NCBI GenBank assembly: GCA_030770545.1
Contig: CM061090.1
Coordinates: forward strand, 12,901,501 to 12,965,500
Origin: Macropodus opercularis
Lineage: Eukaryota > Chordata > Actinopteri > Anabantiformes > Osphronemidae
Reading direction: 5' to 3'
Length of the DNA stretch: 64,000 nt
Shown here in pieces: positions 24,691-37,838 of the stretch (position 1 is the stretch's first letter; each line of letters starts with the position of its first letter). Below the pieces are notes generated by a model, which was given only the letters and a program-made list of their open reading frames with translations, did no database searches and was not told the origin of the DNA. The position numbers and the translations under genes were made by a program.

Positions 24691-25224
24691 CAGAGACAGA
24701 TGGGAGAGAGGATGAGCGAGAGCGATTGTAACCTGAAGATATTTGATCTGTCGACTGCTTTGAAGGAACACAAGAAGGAAGAGGGGGCATCGCGTGTGGT
24801 TACGTCAGCACAGCCTTTACATTGCTGCATGTGAAACTTGGCAGGCAGATAACAGACAAAAGCATTCTTTATGTCTGTGGCCTGCCTCAAGATTAAAAAA
24901 CATCCTCAGCGCCGCACAAAGGCAGAGAAGATGGAATTAGCCTTTAGGCATCGCAGATAAAAACAGACAAGAGAAAGTAGGATACTAGAGAATTAATAGC
25001 CACTATGCCAGGGAGGAAAAGAAGAAGAAGTGATAGTGAGGTTTACAGAAGAAACGTGGAACAGAATGGAAAGAAGAGAAAGTAAAAGAAAACAAAAAAG
25101 AAATAAGGAATATTCTGGATTCTGGGGAGATTCAGTCAGCAGATGCACTGTAGTGGTTCCAGTTGTGATTAAGTTGAAGATGCTGTTTATATTTTCCGAC
25201 ATTTTATACGCCTACTCGTTTCTT

Positions 25225-25345
25225 CATCCAACCGGTTGAGGCCGATGGCCGCCCACTCTGATTCTGAATGTTTTCTCCATCAAAGGGAGTTTTCCGTCGC
25301 CACTGCCACCCAGTGTTTGTTCAAGGGGGTTTGACCCTAAAATCT
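25225..25345 (+). mobile_element. L2-type LINE 3' UTR fragment
   Basis: GATGGCCGCCCACTCTGA followed by AAAGGGAGTTTTCC is homologous to the 3' UTR of the larger L2 copy at 60510-60590 in this window. It lacks the coding part and the terminal TTGAAT repeats. Confidence 0.7.
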
Positions 25346-28300
25346 GTGAATAACATGACAAACTGTGCCCTCCTTAGCAGTGCACACACAGACACCAGGG
25401 TGTACGAGCAGGCGAGTGAATGAAGGGCCAGAGGAAAGTGGGAAAATGCCAGCCCTCCTTCTACACGAGCAAAGTCAATAACGAGGTAATGAAAGTAGAG
25501 TGTTTTTCATTGCTATAATCGTTACTTGTTGAGAAACTCATTATGTTTTTAAAAGGCTACTTGGAAATTAATCAGAAACAGTATCATTAAAGTAAGAGAA
25601 AGAGGCACGAGAAAGACATAAGGCCAGACGCCCACTATGACAGGAGAATAAACCACAAAGGGAAAAGAGACATTATGCTTAGAAGCACCTTCGCGTTGAA
25701 AGAGATTAATTAAGCCTCAAATAGAAAGCGACAGAAGACAGATTGCCACTGAACTTTAGAAATGCCAAGAAAAAAAATGTTTACATGAGAAGCGATAAAA
25801 GCCCTGTCATAACGCCACATTTCAGTACTTCTTTAATTCAAGTTCAATTGTTTTGTGCTTTAAGGTCAGATTATGTTGCGTTTTTTTAACTGCAGGAATG
25901 TGGACAAAAAACACTTTCAAAAAAAGTTTTAGCAATGTTTAAAACTCTTACCCAATTGATCTGATTCATTTGGGAGGCTGACTGTTTCAAGCCATCATCA
26001 TAATTCCTCTAATTCAGTCAATTTATTCATAGAGAGAATTTTACATTTTGCTTCAGGAAAATGTAAATGCTGGTTTTGCAGTCTTGGGAAAATTGGAATA
26101 AATTTGCCGTCCGGCTTTACTCTTCTCAAATATTACAATTCACAGAGGAAATACAGATTGAAGCCCAGAGATATCCTCAAACATTCCTTAGTGGTAGATT
26201 TAGAGGTTATCTTTAATTCATATGATTAACCACAGAAAAAAACATTTAAATGGGATTTTCTTATAACAAGTGTTTTATGATGCAGTCAAAATGAGGAAGA
26301 ACAAAGAACATTATTCTAAACACTGGGGTCAATTTAGGAGATAGACAATGAATGCACAGAAAGGGCAGAGGTGAGAAGTACGGACTGTCTTCCAGTGCTG
26401 CAGGGGGCGCTCAGTCGAAGTCAGGAAGAGACGGGTGTGTTAAAGTGAGGAGGGCAGCATGAGGGTACCAGAGCTGTCCATACACGCGACACAGCGGAAG
26501 AGCAGATGATGCTCAGTTTGTCCAACGCAGTCCTGAGGAGGCACTGATTCCACCGTTTAAATCCAAGTACTGTACCACAAACAGAGCAGAGCTATGGATG
26601 AAACCAAAGAGAGCAGAACATACAAAGACTGATAAACAAACAGGTTCAAAATTGTCCAGTTGCCAAAGAACAGTGAGTCCAACATTAGAAATGGCCAGAG
26701 GCAGAATCCAAAAACTACAATCCAGCAAACTAGAAAAGACGTGTCAAAGTCAAAGGGTCCGATTACTGGGTAAACATGCTGCAGATTATTGAGGCTACGC
26801 AGGGAAATTGACGTGGCAGACCGATGGGATGGTGGGAGCAGAGATGCTCGTATAAGAGAAGGCTGATTAGGCGAAAACAGACTTTCAAAATAAATATCTA
26901 AAAGATTATGCTGTAACTGAATTCTGCAACGACTATTATCGACTTTATTTTGCTTTGCTTTAAAAAAATTCTCCAGTATTAAAGGGACCAAAGCAAGGTT
27001 GGGGGGGGGGGGGGGGCTGTACGTCTGTGCACCTCCTTCACGGCGCTGTCAAAAATCCCATTAAAGCACAGTGAACGTGTCAACACGAACACCACAAGCA
27101 CAACAACGGCTGACAGTAAAATACAGGCAATCACAAGCGCATTTTACCATCTGAAAGCAGGTTGTAGAATAACGTGCGTTTGATTTATGTTCTGTTCAGC
27201 CAATGTTCAGCCTCTTAACTAAAAGGCCAGAAGAAAGAAAAGAGATGCTGGTCTCGCCAAGCAGACCAGTTCAGAGACCGGCTATCAAATCCAACCCATC
27301 ACCAGCTACTGTACTGCAGGCAGGTGACAATGAAAAGATAAAGTCCCTGTGCATCAAACATACCAAACGACTAAGACACATTTAGACGCCGCCTTGTGAA
27401 AAGCTCAGCTCATTTAGAGGCTTGAAAGTCAGGTGAAGTCCACAGGAGTTGGATAAAAGCAGAAGGAACGTGACTGGATGCTAACGGTGCTTTTTGTGTA
27501 GGAGCTGTTGAAATGATTTAGACAACGGATTGTTATTTACCACTAAGGTCCCAGGATGCGTCCAGTGACCTCAAATAGTAATTTTCTATTAGGTCACTAC
27601 ACAAGATCAACCTGTCTTTCTGTGAGCAACAGTGTAAAATGGAAGCGACTGTGGGCGAGTTGATTTCACACCAGAGGGAATGTGCAAAGATGAGAGAGCA
27701 GCAAGGTAAGAAATTCTGTGAAGGTGTGAGACCGACCGAAAACATGCCCAAGTCTGAGTGTACTTCATTCCAAGGTAACTGAACTGGGTAGATTTACTTC
27801 AAGTAACATCAGACAAACGAGGCTTAAGGGCCGGGTTCACTTGGAGATTTAATACTCGGGTCATCTGAGGGGATCAACGGTGGTGATCAGTGACCTGCGC
27901 GTGATAAGAGGTGTCCAGTCTGTAGCAGGAAAGAAAACCACAAGCTGTGGGAAGGTCAACGTGTCAGCACTAGTTGGGGCCTTGCACGTAGAGGTTTGAA
28001 AGCATTTCTTCAGGACAACATCATTATTTAAAGCTTCTTCTTCATTGACGTTATTCTCATAGTCGTTGTCAGTTAAGAAATGCGTTGTACTAAACTGCAG
28101 CTGTAAGTAAACTCAGGGTAGGGTTGTTAAATATTTCTCATTAGTTGGCATAATGCCTTTAGCGGCAGAAAGCAAGTGCTCAGCAGTGGTTCTGTAGCTG
28201 TGACGAAGGAATTTCAAAACTCCCGACATAAAGTTTTAAACTGCTGTTTAGAGCCTCGCTGTGTTTGCGTGTTGGAGACTGAAGGCTAATTTTGCAGCTT

Positions 28301-29999
28301 CCCCACCGCAGTTTTAGATTTTATGACTTAACCGTCACATACATACTCGTAGACAATTCCAAACACTGATCCAGCGACATAAACATGAGCTACGATTAAA
28401 CCTCGCAGGCAGCTGAAATGGTCTAATTACACAGAATGCGCCTCTGAAAGCCAAATGAAATATTGAACATTTCTGCCTGAAAGAAAACCACACTGAATGA
28501 AATTACACAGTGGGTGAGTCTGAACAACAGAGTGTAAAACGGTGAAAGAATTGAATTCAGCGAAACCAATACACATTAAAAAAAGATGGCACAAATTGAG
28601 TTTGCTATTCATCCGTGACTCCTCTCATTCATCCACTCGTCTCTATCAAATCATCTAGCAGCGGCGTCGTGCTTCTCTGCTCCACCGTTTTTCTGTTCTG
28701 GTTCAGTTTTCGGGAATATTGAACCTTTTTCCATCAAGTGGAGAGAAACGATATTTAAATAGACAGAAGTTCACCATGCTTACAACTTACAGCATGATCT
28801 GGCGGGTTGGAGCTAGCAGCGTGTTTTTAGCGCCTCCAAGTGGCCCACGAGGAATAAAGGATAATTACAGCATATTATATTTTCAGGTTCATAACTCGAA
28901 CATAGCACCGTGCTCTTCAGAGTCATTACTGTAAGATCTGCAACCACAGCGGTTTGAGAAAAAAAAACAAAAAACGCCAGATGGGATAAGACACAGGAGC
29001 TGACACATGATCTGACATGACATGATTTAAACAAACCAGTAGCATCAACTGTAATTACTCTCATTTGATTGATGTTATGAATGTAACTCACTGTGTTATT
29101 AAACTATAAAACTAAAGCCTCAGTTTTAGTAACCGGATGACCTTGTAAGCACATGAATACGCACAGATGACGCAGATCGTGACTTACACAACTTTCAATT
29201 CATCTGAAGGTGAGACGTCCTTGGCTTTTGTTCGCTGGCAATATAATCAGCAGTGAGCGAGTGAAAGGAAACAAATACAGTTTGGCTACAGTGCGTGTTT
29301 GTTCCACATCTGTGAGCATTTTCCTTTTATCAAACAGGCGCCAAGGTTAGAAGCTATTTGACTTGAAGACTTTTCTGTGCCTGCCAGGCCCGCGTGTGTG
29401 TGCGTGTTAGCTGCGCTATGCTAAGGTGTAGAGAAAGCTTATCTGGTCACACACAGCTGCGAGGTTAAGAGCTCTTTCATGCTGCTTTAGCTCTAAATAT
29501 CTGTCATGTACCTTCAAGCACAACAGACGTTTGGTGTGTGTGTGTGTGCGTATTGACATAATACTTTTTATTAGACTCAAGTTTGCATAGAATACAAATG
29601 AAGTGACATTACTTTGATGACACACACACACGTGAAACAAATTCCATGTAGAGAAGCTACAGTTTGTGATAATATAGGGCGTTTATACATACACACTCGT
29701 AGGCATTGATTAACCAGTTATTCTACGCTAAGCCTCACCAACAGCCTGAGGTATAAATATAGATTGTGTCAGTGTGTACAGTACATTGATTTGTGCCTTT
29801 CTTGTATAATACTGTGCGTGTGGTGAAAATGATACGCTACTAATTACTGATTTTATTTATTGCCATTGTTGCCTCTGTGGCTCTAATGTTCAGCCAGTTT
29901 TCTGTCCAATATGTTAGGTTGGTAGTGTTATTTGTTCAGTTTCATATTTCCCTCTAACAAATACTTTAATCTCATCACATCTTTACTTTTCACCTGCCC
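25346..29999. other. Intergenic stretch without a supported gene
   Basis: It holds a G-run at 27001-27016 and otherwise AT-rich sequence. The 144-codon minus-strand frame at 26557-26991 lies in sequence resembling a diverged repeat and matches no protein I recognise. Confidence 0.5.
27001..27016. repeat. Poly-G tract (16 G)
   Basis: An uninterrupted homopolymer able to form a G-quadruplex and prone to sequencing error. Confidence 0.95.
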
Positions 30000-30150
30000 A
30001 TGTTATCTCTGGAAAGGCTTGCTGTCAATTTCTTAGTCCTTACTTTTGTCTTTCCTGTAAAAGGTATTAAAACACTCAGTTTTGCAGATGACACTGTGCT
30101 TGTGACACCTAATTGTCATGTTGGATTCTCTTCAATAAGCTTTTAAAGTC
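30000..30150 (+). pseudogene. Non-LTR reverse transcriptase relic (L1-like)
   Basis: One frame reads KGIKTLSFADDTVLVTP, with the FADD form of the polymerase catalytic motif. It is preceded by LSLERLAV, which resembles the L1-type SLEPLAVAI block. A stop codon follows within 20 codons and the surrounding frame is broken, so this is a dead fragment. The L1 assignment is weaker than the reverse transcriptase assignment. Confidence 0.6.
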
Positions 30151-33100
30151 CAAACAACGTCTTTTATATTCATGGGAACCTCAGTACTACTATTCATTTA
30201 TATAATACCTATTGCAACATAAAAATGCCACAAAACTGTGTAATTCTGTCAGGTTCTAACTGTTGAAAGGGACTTTTACAATATTTGGGACAAGAATGAA
30301 ATGCAATATAGTTGTGCCTAGTATGAATTTCATTATTCTAAACACTTAAAAGACTTTGAACCTTAAAATACAATTATTTACAAAAAATACATGTGACAGA
30401 TATACACGAAGGACAGAAGATTCAAGACAGGGAGGGAAGAGGAGCCTGACATGACTAGTCTTTGTGCAAGAAAGCTGTCAAGGTGCTCTTTGCCCTTGAG
30501 TGGGCAGCGGCACACTCCTCCATCTCTTTGCTTTTCCTACTCTCAAGTCTATCCATCTCTCCCTGTGCCTTCCAGTAAATTTTAAGTGGAAAAGAGGAAA
30601 TCGCACTTGAGGTGGAGTGACATCTTGCACTCTTACTCCAGATATTTATATCTTCATCCCCCTTTTCTTCAGCCTCACTTTTATCCCCTGCACTCCACCT
30701 GTCTCTTTCTTTATATAGCAGATGGAGGACCAGCTCGAGAGGTGGCTTGGGGGGTGAAAGTCTAAAATGCTCTGAAATGCAGGTAGTTAAGTATTTAAAA
30801 GCCTCAGTCCAAAATATTATCACAGTTTCTAGCGTCCTGTATTTGTTTACTTAAAACTAGCTAAAGTCAGACATACGCCAAAGTGTACAAAACTACAGAG
30901 AGATCAAAAACGAGAATTGCAATAAAATTTTCTGAACCTTGAACAGTTCCACTGACCTTGGATGAATAAGTTATGACCAATAGGCTGTTATTCAATTGCA
31001 CTTTTGTGAATTTCCAGTGACGGCTATTTAGGACATTGAATGCAGCATTCTGTGCATACTGATGCAACGTCATAAAATGAAGAAAAGAGAAGCAGAAGTC
31101 CTTCAAAAAGCAGGAAAGAGGGAAGGAGACATTTTAGTGCGTTTGCAATTATCTGGTTCATTAAAACTAAGACTATACATCTGGTCTACGCTGCGTCTGA
31201 GCCTCTAAAACCGCAGTGATTGACAGTGGTGGCAGATGCTGTAGTAGACAACCTGAAAAGCAGAGTGGTAACATTAGAACGAGCTGATCTGCTTCTCTAA
31301 CGTCCGACAGCCAATGTTGAGGCTCTTCACTGTCCAGACACATTTGCAGCAAATCACTGGGTTTGCTCTTGAAGAGAGTCTGTCCGGGAGGAGGGTGAGA
31401 TCGATTTACGACGGCTGCAGAGCGCACGCAGGAAACGCGCTGGTTGGAGGTCAGGTCTCGGGTGATGGATAGGTGAGGAGGAGCGGTGATGGCTGCACAT
31501 TCACAGACATTTAACCTCCATTTAGCCATAACTCCAAAACGCTTATTCGGCCGGTTGTTTTTCTTCTCCTTCTCTTTATCTGTCTCTTTTCATCTTCTCT
31601 ACTGAATTCAACCCCATAACCTCTCTACTGCCTGCAGTGGGTTTCCAGGCCAATTCAATATACTACAGCTATCGTTATTCATTACCGAGTCAGATTTGCC
31701 ACTTCCAGCTTCCAGCTTTTTTCCATCCCATTTCGCCGAGTGCTTCCTTTTTGTCCTCTGTCTTTATTCCCTAGTTTGACTTCTGCCACCCTTCTTTCAT
31801 ACCCCGTCACACTGACATCCACCCTAACTCACATCCTTTCTCTCCAGTTGAGATGCTGTAATGTTGGGGTTAGTTAATGAGAAGGAAAAAGAATGTCAGG
31901 AATCACAGTGTTTTGTTCCTTCGTTTTTTTTACCCAGAGACTGTGAGTTATATCTGATGAAGGCGGTTTTGATGTCAGTAGCAGTATCCCTTGTGTTTCA
32001 ACGTGTGACTGCAACACTCACCGGCCCCTGGAGGTGTTTGGTGGACTGACACTAGACATACAGTAGTTTGTGGTATTTTCTCATCCTGGCCTCTCATACC
32101 CTGTTGCTTCCCTCTCCAGCATCTCCTTCCTGCCTTTCACCATCTCTCATCGACAACAGTCCCTTCAGCTTTTTGTCCCTCCCTCCATTTATCACCGTAA
32201 CGCATCTCCTGGAGGTCTTCGACCATTAGGATCCCCTCAGAACCCACCGATCGCCCTTGACTGTGCTCGACCTGAAACTCTTCTGCTGCTTTGACTCCCA
32301 CTAATCATATAGACGACAGGCGGCACTAAAGGGCCCTCGTGTTCAGTGTTATTAAGAGGCTGAGAGTGGAGCCTTAAACACATAATATATAGACATACAC
32401 AAACATACATAACAGGGCCTCAGAGACATAGAGACACACGGCTCAAGCCTGGCTGGCACTGAAGTAAAGACAAGCTATAAATAATCATACAACGAAAACA
32501 ACCCAACAAAACATGGATTCGTACAAACACAAACCAAGGACAGAGATACAAACAAATCCAATTAAGAGAACAGACACAAACACACCTACATGCAGGTGGG
32601 TGGAAACCAGGTTGTAGGCTGTAATCAGCAGTGACGGAAAGTCAGAAAGTAGAAAAGAGAAAGTACAAAGCGGGAAAAATGAAGGATGAGTCAGACGAAT
32701 GGATGAAAGGACCACAACAGCGCACAACCTTATTTATACAGAGCTTGAAAGAGGTGGCATTGACGCGTTTTGATCATGTTGGACGTGAGATTCTGGAAAA
32801 TCAACATCAACAATATTTTAGTCACAGTCTCATTTCATAGGTTTTATAGCTAAACCCTTGGCACATGTTTCACAGTTTAATTTGACAGACTTCCCAAAGG
32901 AGTGTTAGGTGCTGTGATGACATATTAATGCTGGGAGAAAACATGAGCACATGCTCTCTTCAGGTGGCTGAAATATATTCATCCTTCTTTAAAGACAGAA
33001 CAACATTCAACAATTTCATCATTTACTGTCACTGTCAGATTTAATTCAGCAAGATGTGATGTGACTACACTAATATCTACCGTACATCTGATCACATCTG

Positions 33101-35389
33101 ATCTGCTTGTGCGCCTGATTGTGTTGTACTTCACCTATGTCGCAAAAAGAAGTTATATGTTGTGTAAACATGTAGGATTGTGTTCACATACACAGAGACG
33201 CACCACTCACAGAGGTTGGGGTTAATGCGCCATGAAATTAAAATACTCAGCGGGGTTTTGTGGAAGGCCTTTCAATCAGTCAGAGAGCTGTCACTCCAAC
33301 CTGAACCGATGTGTTGCTTTCTGTCTCTAAGTGCATGTTTATGTTTCGTTGCTCTTTCAGAAGCTGAATCTGAAAGGAAAGACTGGAACAGTTGACATGA
33401 ATATTTGAAGTCGCCAGCTTTTTGGGATACAAGCTGCAGAACGTAGGGAAGCGTTTCTCAAAAGCACCTAACATTATAATTCCTGTAATAAACATTTGCC
33501 GATAATGGTGATGACTGTGATGTTTTTAAGGTGACCTTCCTGTGTAATTGCTCCAAATGAAGGTCGGGGTGGTTATGACAGAAGGACGCTAAGAGGCAGT
33601 CATCGCCTTAAATATATTCATCATCATACGCGTCACTTATGCTAAACATGAGATGAATGAGCAGAGCTAAAGATCAGAGACATAATGCTACAGTGGTTAA
33701 AGAGTGCAGATAAATCAATTATGGCAGATGTGCACATGCCCTGAGCTCACGGTGATCTGTGTTATGAGCTTGATTCACCCTCAGTGAGACGCTCAGATTA
33801 CGGCTGAAATGACAATAATCAGACAAAGGTTTGCATAAACTGTAGAGTACGTCATATGTAAGGGCAGGGTCATGAGGTGGTTATGATGCGTACCATGTAC
33901 TGTTAATATAACACTAGCAGGAACTGTAGCAGCTCTGTAGTATCTCTCTAAAGATCCCTGTAAAACCCCTGTCATGCTTCTCACGATCAAACTGGACTGG
34001 ACTGGCAGTTAAAAGTGAAACTGAAACGTAAACAACACAGGAATGTCTAGAAAAATCAAGCGAGGTTATGGATTGCAAAGCCAACTATGCTACGTACTTT
34101 TGGCCTCTAGTCCAGGAAGTTGGGTCTCCAGTGTAAGCAGAAGTGAAAGTGTCCTATTAGCAGGCCAAGTATGAGAAAATATCACTTTAATCCACCAGTA
34201 AATGAGTCTGTATCTTTAATATAATTAATGAACTGACCTACCAGTCGTAATGCTGGGTCTATTCATTATTCTTTTTCTCTATAATGAACCAATTAATGAA
34301 TGAATGCAATGCGATTCTTAAAATATATTTCATTTCACCCAGAGGGGCTGAATTTCAGAACTAACTTCATGCATATGGAGCTGTTTTAATCCAGCCTAAA
34401 GGCTCAGCAGTGAAGAAAAGAGAAATCTGTTTGACCAGAGGACATGTTTTATGCCAGCCATTCATTATTGAGTAACTCCTAAGGAAACGAAACAGGACGG
34501 AAAAGAAATATTGTCTGTGAATCCAGGAGCATGTTGACCACGCTGAACTGAACACACATCTGTGATTCTCTCTCTCTCTCACACACACACACACAGCAAC
34601 ACACACACACACACACTACGCCCACGAGCGCACACACGCACAGGATCGCTTGTGGGAACGATTTATGGCAACAAACAGCAAAGAACTAACTGCTGTTTCA
34701 CTGACAGCCATTAAAACATCAACCTCACTCAGCACGGATGTGTTTTCATGCGTGCGTGTGTGTGCTGTTATACTGGAAGCCAAAGGTGACCTCTGCAGAG
34801 AGAGCGAACAAGAAACAAAGGCGCGATGGATGGGGTGATAACCAGCATAATGTTCATATCACACACACACACAGTCACGGGACGACGCTGTAATAAAAAC
34901 GTTCATTACGGTGCCGATTCCCGCTGCGACCGTCTTCCTCCCTGTCACACAACTGCTGCTTAGTCTGCCCTTTATAAGCGGTGATCGGCCGCGCCGTCAG
35001 TCAACATTTACATTCCTCGGGCTCACATCCAAGGAGAGCTGCCCCACCGTCCCCACTAAAGGGCCGCGTGACAAATTGCATGCATTTTCAGCCAAGCGGC
35101 AAGAATGAGGTGAGGCAGATGCATAATCTGAATCATTATTGCCACTTGAAGTCAAAAGTGTTCAATTTAAATGAAATATTCTCTTGACAACTCATCTCCA
35201 GTGCAGATTCATTCATTCAGGTGGCAGCAGGATTCTCTTCTCCTCCATGTTATTGAAACCTGCCTTGTCAGTTGACTAATGGGAAAATGGCTTCAGCTCC
35301 AAAAACAGATTTTTCTAAAATGACCTTCTCCTCCATAATCTGACCAAACGAGCCCTGTTCAAGGAGAGGACTCACATTGTTCTGTCTTT
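30151..35389. other. Intergenic stretch without a supported gene
   Basis: It contains CT/CA microsatellites (34567-34617), pyrimidine-rich blocks near 31560-32290 and an AT-rich block near 34905-35190 that looks like conserved regulatory DNA. The 122-codon minus frame at 30455-30823 matches no family I know. Confidence 0.5.
34567..34617. repeat. CT then CA compound microsatellite
   Basis: A CT tract passes into a CA tract with one short interruption. Confidence 0.95.
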
Positions 35390-35700
35390 TTATTAGTGTA
35401 CTGTGATCCTTGCTGGATGCAAGACTACAGCTCCTCAACAGTCTTTGGCCACTGTTGTCTGATTATCCTCGTCATGATGTTCCATACATTTTATAGGCGA
35501 CATGTGGAGCCAGGCCAATCAAGCCCACAGCGTATGCAGTCGCGCTGCGCACAGTGGGCTCTGGTGCTGTCCTGCTGAAATGGCAGCTGGCTTCCCAGGG
35601 AAAAATCGCGCCTTGATGGCAGCATATGTCTCAGGAAAATCCCTTCACCTTCCCACATACAGTTTGTTCTGTTGAGACTGTCTACTGTTCCCAACACAAA
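35390..35700 (-). pseudogene. Tc1/mariner transposase relic
   Basis: On the minus strand the frame reads HMLPSRR, then LPFQQDSTRAHCAQ, then LDWPGS. After a stop come NVWNIMTRIIRQQWPKTVEEL, a further stop, and SCIQQ. This order matches the end of Tc1-type DDE transposases (FQQDNA.PH, DWP..SPDLNPIE, the W.I..R.R block, and the terminal helix). At least two in-frame stops and a lost catalytic Asp/Glu block show it is inactive. The amino-terminal DNA-binding part and the terminal inverted repeats were not found nearby. Confidence 0.85.
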
Positions 35701-36954
35701 GCTGAAACATGGCTGAATCCTTTCACAACTGTAGATGGGCCATGATCAGATTTTTTGTATATTCCAGGAAAGATCATGTTGCTCCTGCTTTAAATTACAA
35801 AATAAAACCAGGGGCCAGTGAAAGGCCAGTGAAAACCTTTTCTTGGTACTTTCAGCAGGGGAATAAAGGTTTAAGTAAGATAACAAATCACAGATGTCAG
35901 TTTTTATTACTTGTATAGTCTAGTTTTGACACAATAAGTGTGAATTTGCATATAGATGCATAAAACTACAACAGATTAGCAAAATAAAACCAAGAGGCTT
36001 TTCTGCATGACCTGTTGTACTTTCACCTCCCACTAGTAGTTCTTGCTCATATTTGTCTTTGACCATCTCATCACTTCCTCTTTATCTTCAGCTTTGTATT
36101 TGAAATCTTGGCATTGAATTAATTTCAAGTGCACATCAGATTAGGACAAATCAGTCCAAAACCTTCATCGCTTAATAAACAACCCTCCTCTTGCAGCAGA
36201 GAATGACAGAAAGAAAGGCAAACACTTGAGCCTTCACCTTGAATTCACCTTCTTCAGTGGAGACCCCCCCACACACACACACACACAAACACAGTTCATG
36301 CAGTGTTGGTCTCTCCAGTGACGTGTGAAGTTTTATTGTGTTACATCCCATCACCCGTCACCTCAAGGATGAGGGCATGAGACGATGATAAGCAGGAAAT
36401 GCAGAAACCACATCAGACAGAGAGGAAAGATGAATAACTTTGTGACCTTAATGTCTAATGATCCATAAGAAGAGAGAGGGAAAAGTAGAGAAATCATAAA
36501 ATACACATTAGGTTACAGCAAAAGACCCTTTGCCCGCATGCATAATGTCATACTGTTAACATTTCCATTACCTTCTTTACTCCTGTTGTAGATATATTCA
36601 CTTCAGCTCTTGTTGCTTTTCGTTGGCTAAAATGTTGCGTCCTCTGCTCATCACTTACTAAGGTCCATCAAAATCAAGTTTGAAGTAAAATTTTTCCATC
36701 TTGTGTCAAGGTGTTTTCTTTTTTATTTGTTTTCACTGCAACAAAGAGTCATCAAGACACAACGACCTTGATGTGCACAAAGAGCACAGAGTAGACACGT
36801 TGGCCAATTCAGAGTCTAGAACTCTGCAGTCATCATAAATGCAGTTTTCTGCTTGTGTCCGTTATATATCGGTTTATGATGCGCAGCGGAGCCTGAAGCC
36901 TGACAGTGTGTCAACTAGTGTCCACACGAAGCACTGAAGTAATATCACCCATCC

Positions 36955-37005
36955 TGCCAGGTTGGGATTTGAACCATTAACTCTGAACCACCACTGCCCT
37001 CTGGT
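36955..37005 (-). mobile_element. tRNA-derived SINE head fragment
   Basis: The minus strand reads GGCAGTGGTGGTTCAGAG, close to a pol III A box, then GGTTCAAATCC, a perfect B box. The boxes are too close for a functional tRNA and no anticodon arm can be drawn, so this looks like the decayed 5' part of a SINE. Confidence 0.5.
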
Positions 37006-37819
37006 CAAATATCTAGCTGAGGAGACCAGGGGAGTGTGTCTCTAACAAAATCGAGCATATGACTGTTGAAAGGGGAACCTTTGTATAAGTGAGAGCTCTG
37101 AATAACTGTAGGCAAGACAGCTAGAAACTACATGATATGGGCTGTACATTTCATAGCTGCTTTTATAGCGGTTAGCTTGTCGTGACCTTGGGTTCAGTTT
37201 AGAAAGTTAACACTGAATACATTGTTTGGAAAACGAGCGTGGCGCTCCTGTGCTGCCGCTGCCGTACCAACTTTGTCTGCGAAGCAGATGAAAGCTGGGA
37301 ATTGGCTGCATGGTCGTAAATCTCCTCAGCTTCGCCCGTTCTTGTTTTCTTGTCATGTGATTAAGTCAAAGCCAAATCACAACAAACAACAACCTGCAAG
37401 ATTTTAGCTTTACCATTTCAAAGACTAACACAGATGCCACAAACAAAAGGTTGTCTCGTCTTGTGCTGCCATCGCTGCCCGGTGGCCTTGGCTGCTTCTG
37501 ATTCAGTGATGATACGGAAAGTTAATTTTTTTTCACACATCCCACCTACAGTATTGAGCTTTTTTCCTACTTTGTTCATATTCATAACAAAGGTCACTCA
37601 GTGGGTTGATCCTGTTTCCATTGTTGCCATAATCAACAGGGGAGGTTTGACACGTAAATGCTATGTCCATTTATCACACTAGAGCAGGACCATCTCTTCT
37701 CTTCTCCCGCTACTCCCACTCTGCTTCAGCTGAATTTTCAGAGATCTTGTCCTTCTGCATTATCACAAAAAATACTTTGAGGATGAGAATAAAGAGGAAA
37801 GAGTAGGAGGAGATACAGT

Positions 37820-37838
37820 ATGTGTGTGTGTGTGTGTG
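37820..37838. repeat. GT microsatellite
   Basis: A short dinucleotide tract. Confidence 0.9.

Larger units (their letters stand above)
19330..25190. other. Upstream region without a supported gene
   Basis: This lies 5' of the htr2c start codon. It holds a possible small minus-strand exon (23509-23553) in a CpG-richer patch, a 13-base-arm hairpin (24119-24171) and a GT microsatellite (24665-24690). No protein-coding exon could be supported. Confidence 0.5.

Noticed and set aside
26557..26991. 144-codon minus-strand frame with hydrophobic stretches
   Set aside because: It looks like a transmembrane protein only because of T-rich codons; the DNA resembles a diverged repeat and no conserved residues stand out.
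30455..30823. 122-codon minus-strand frame
   Set aside because: No domain, motif or splice context recognised; it sits beside retroelement debris and is most likely chance.
36955..37005. A functional tRNA gene
   Set aside because: The B box is perfect but the A-to-B spacing is too short and no cloverleaf can be drawn; a decayed SINE head fits better.
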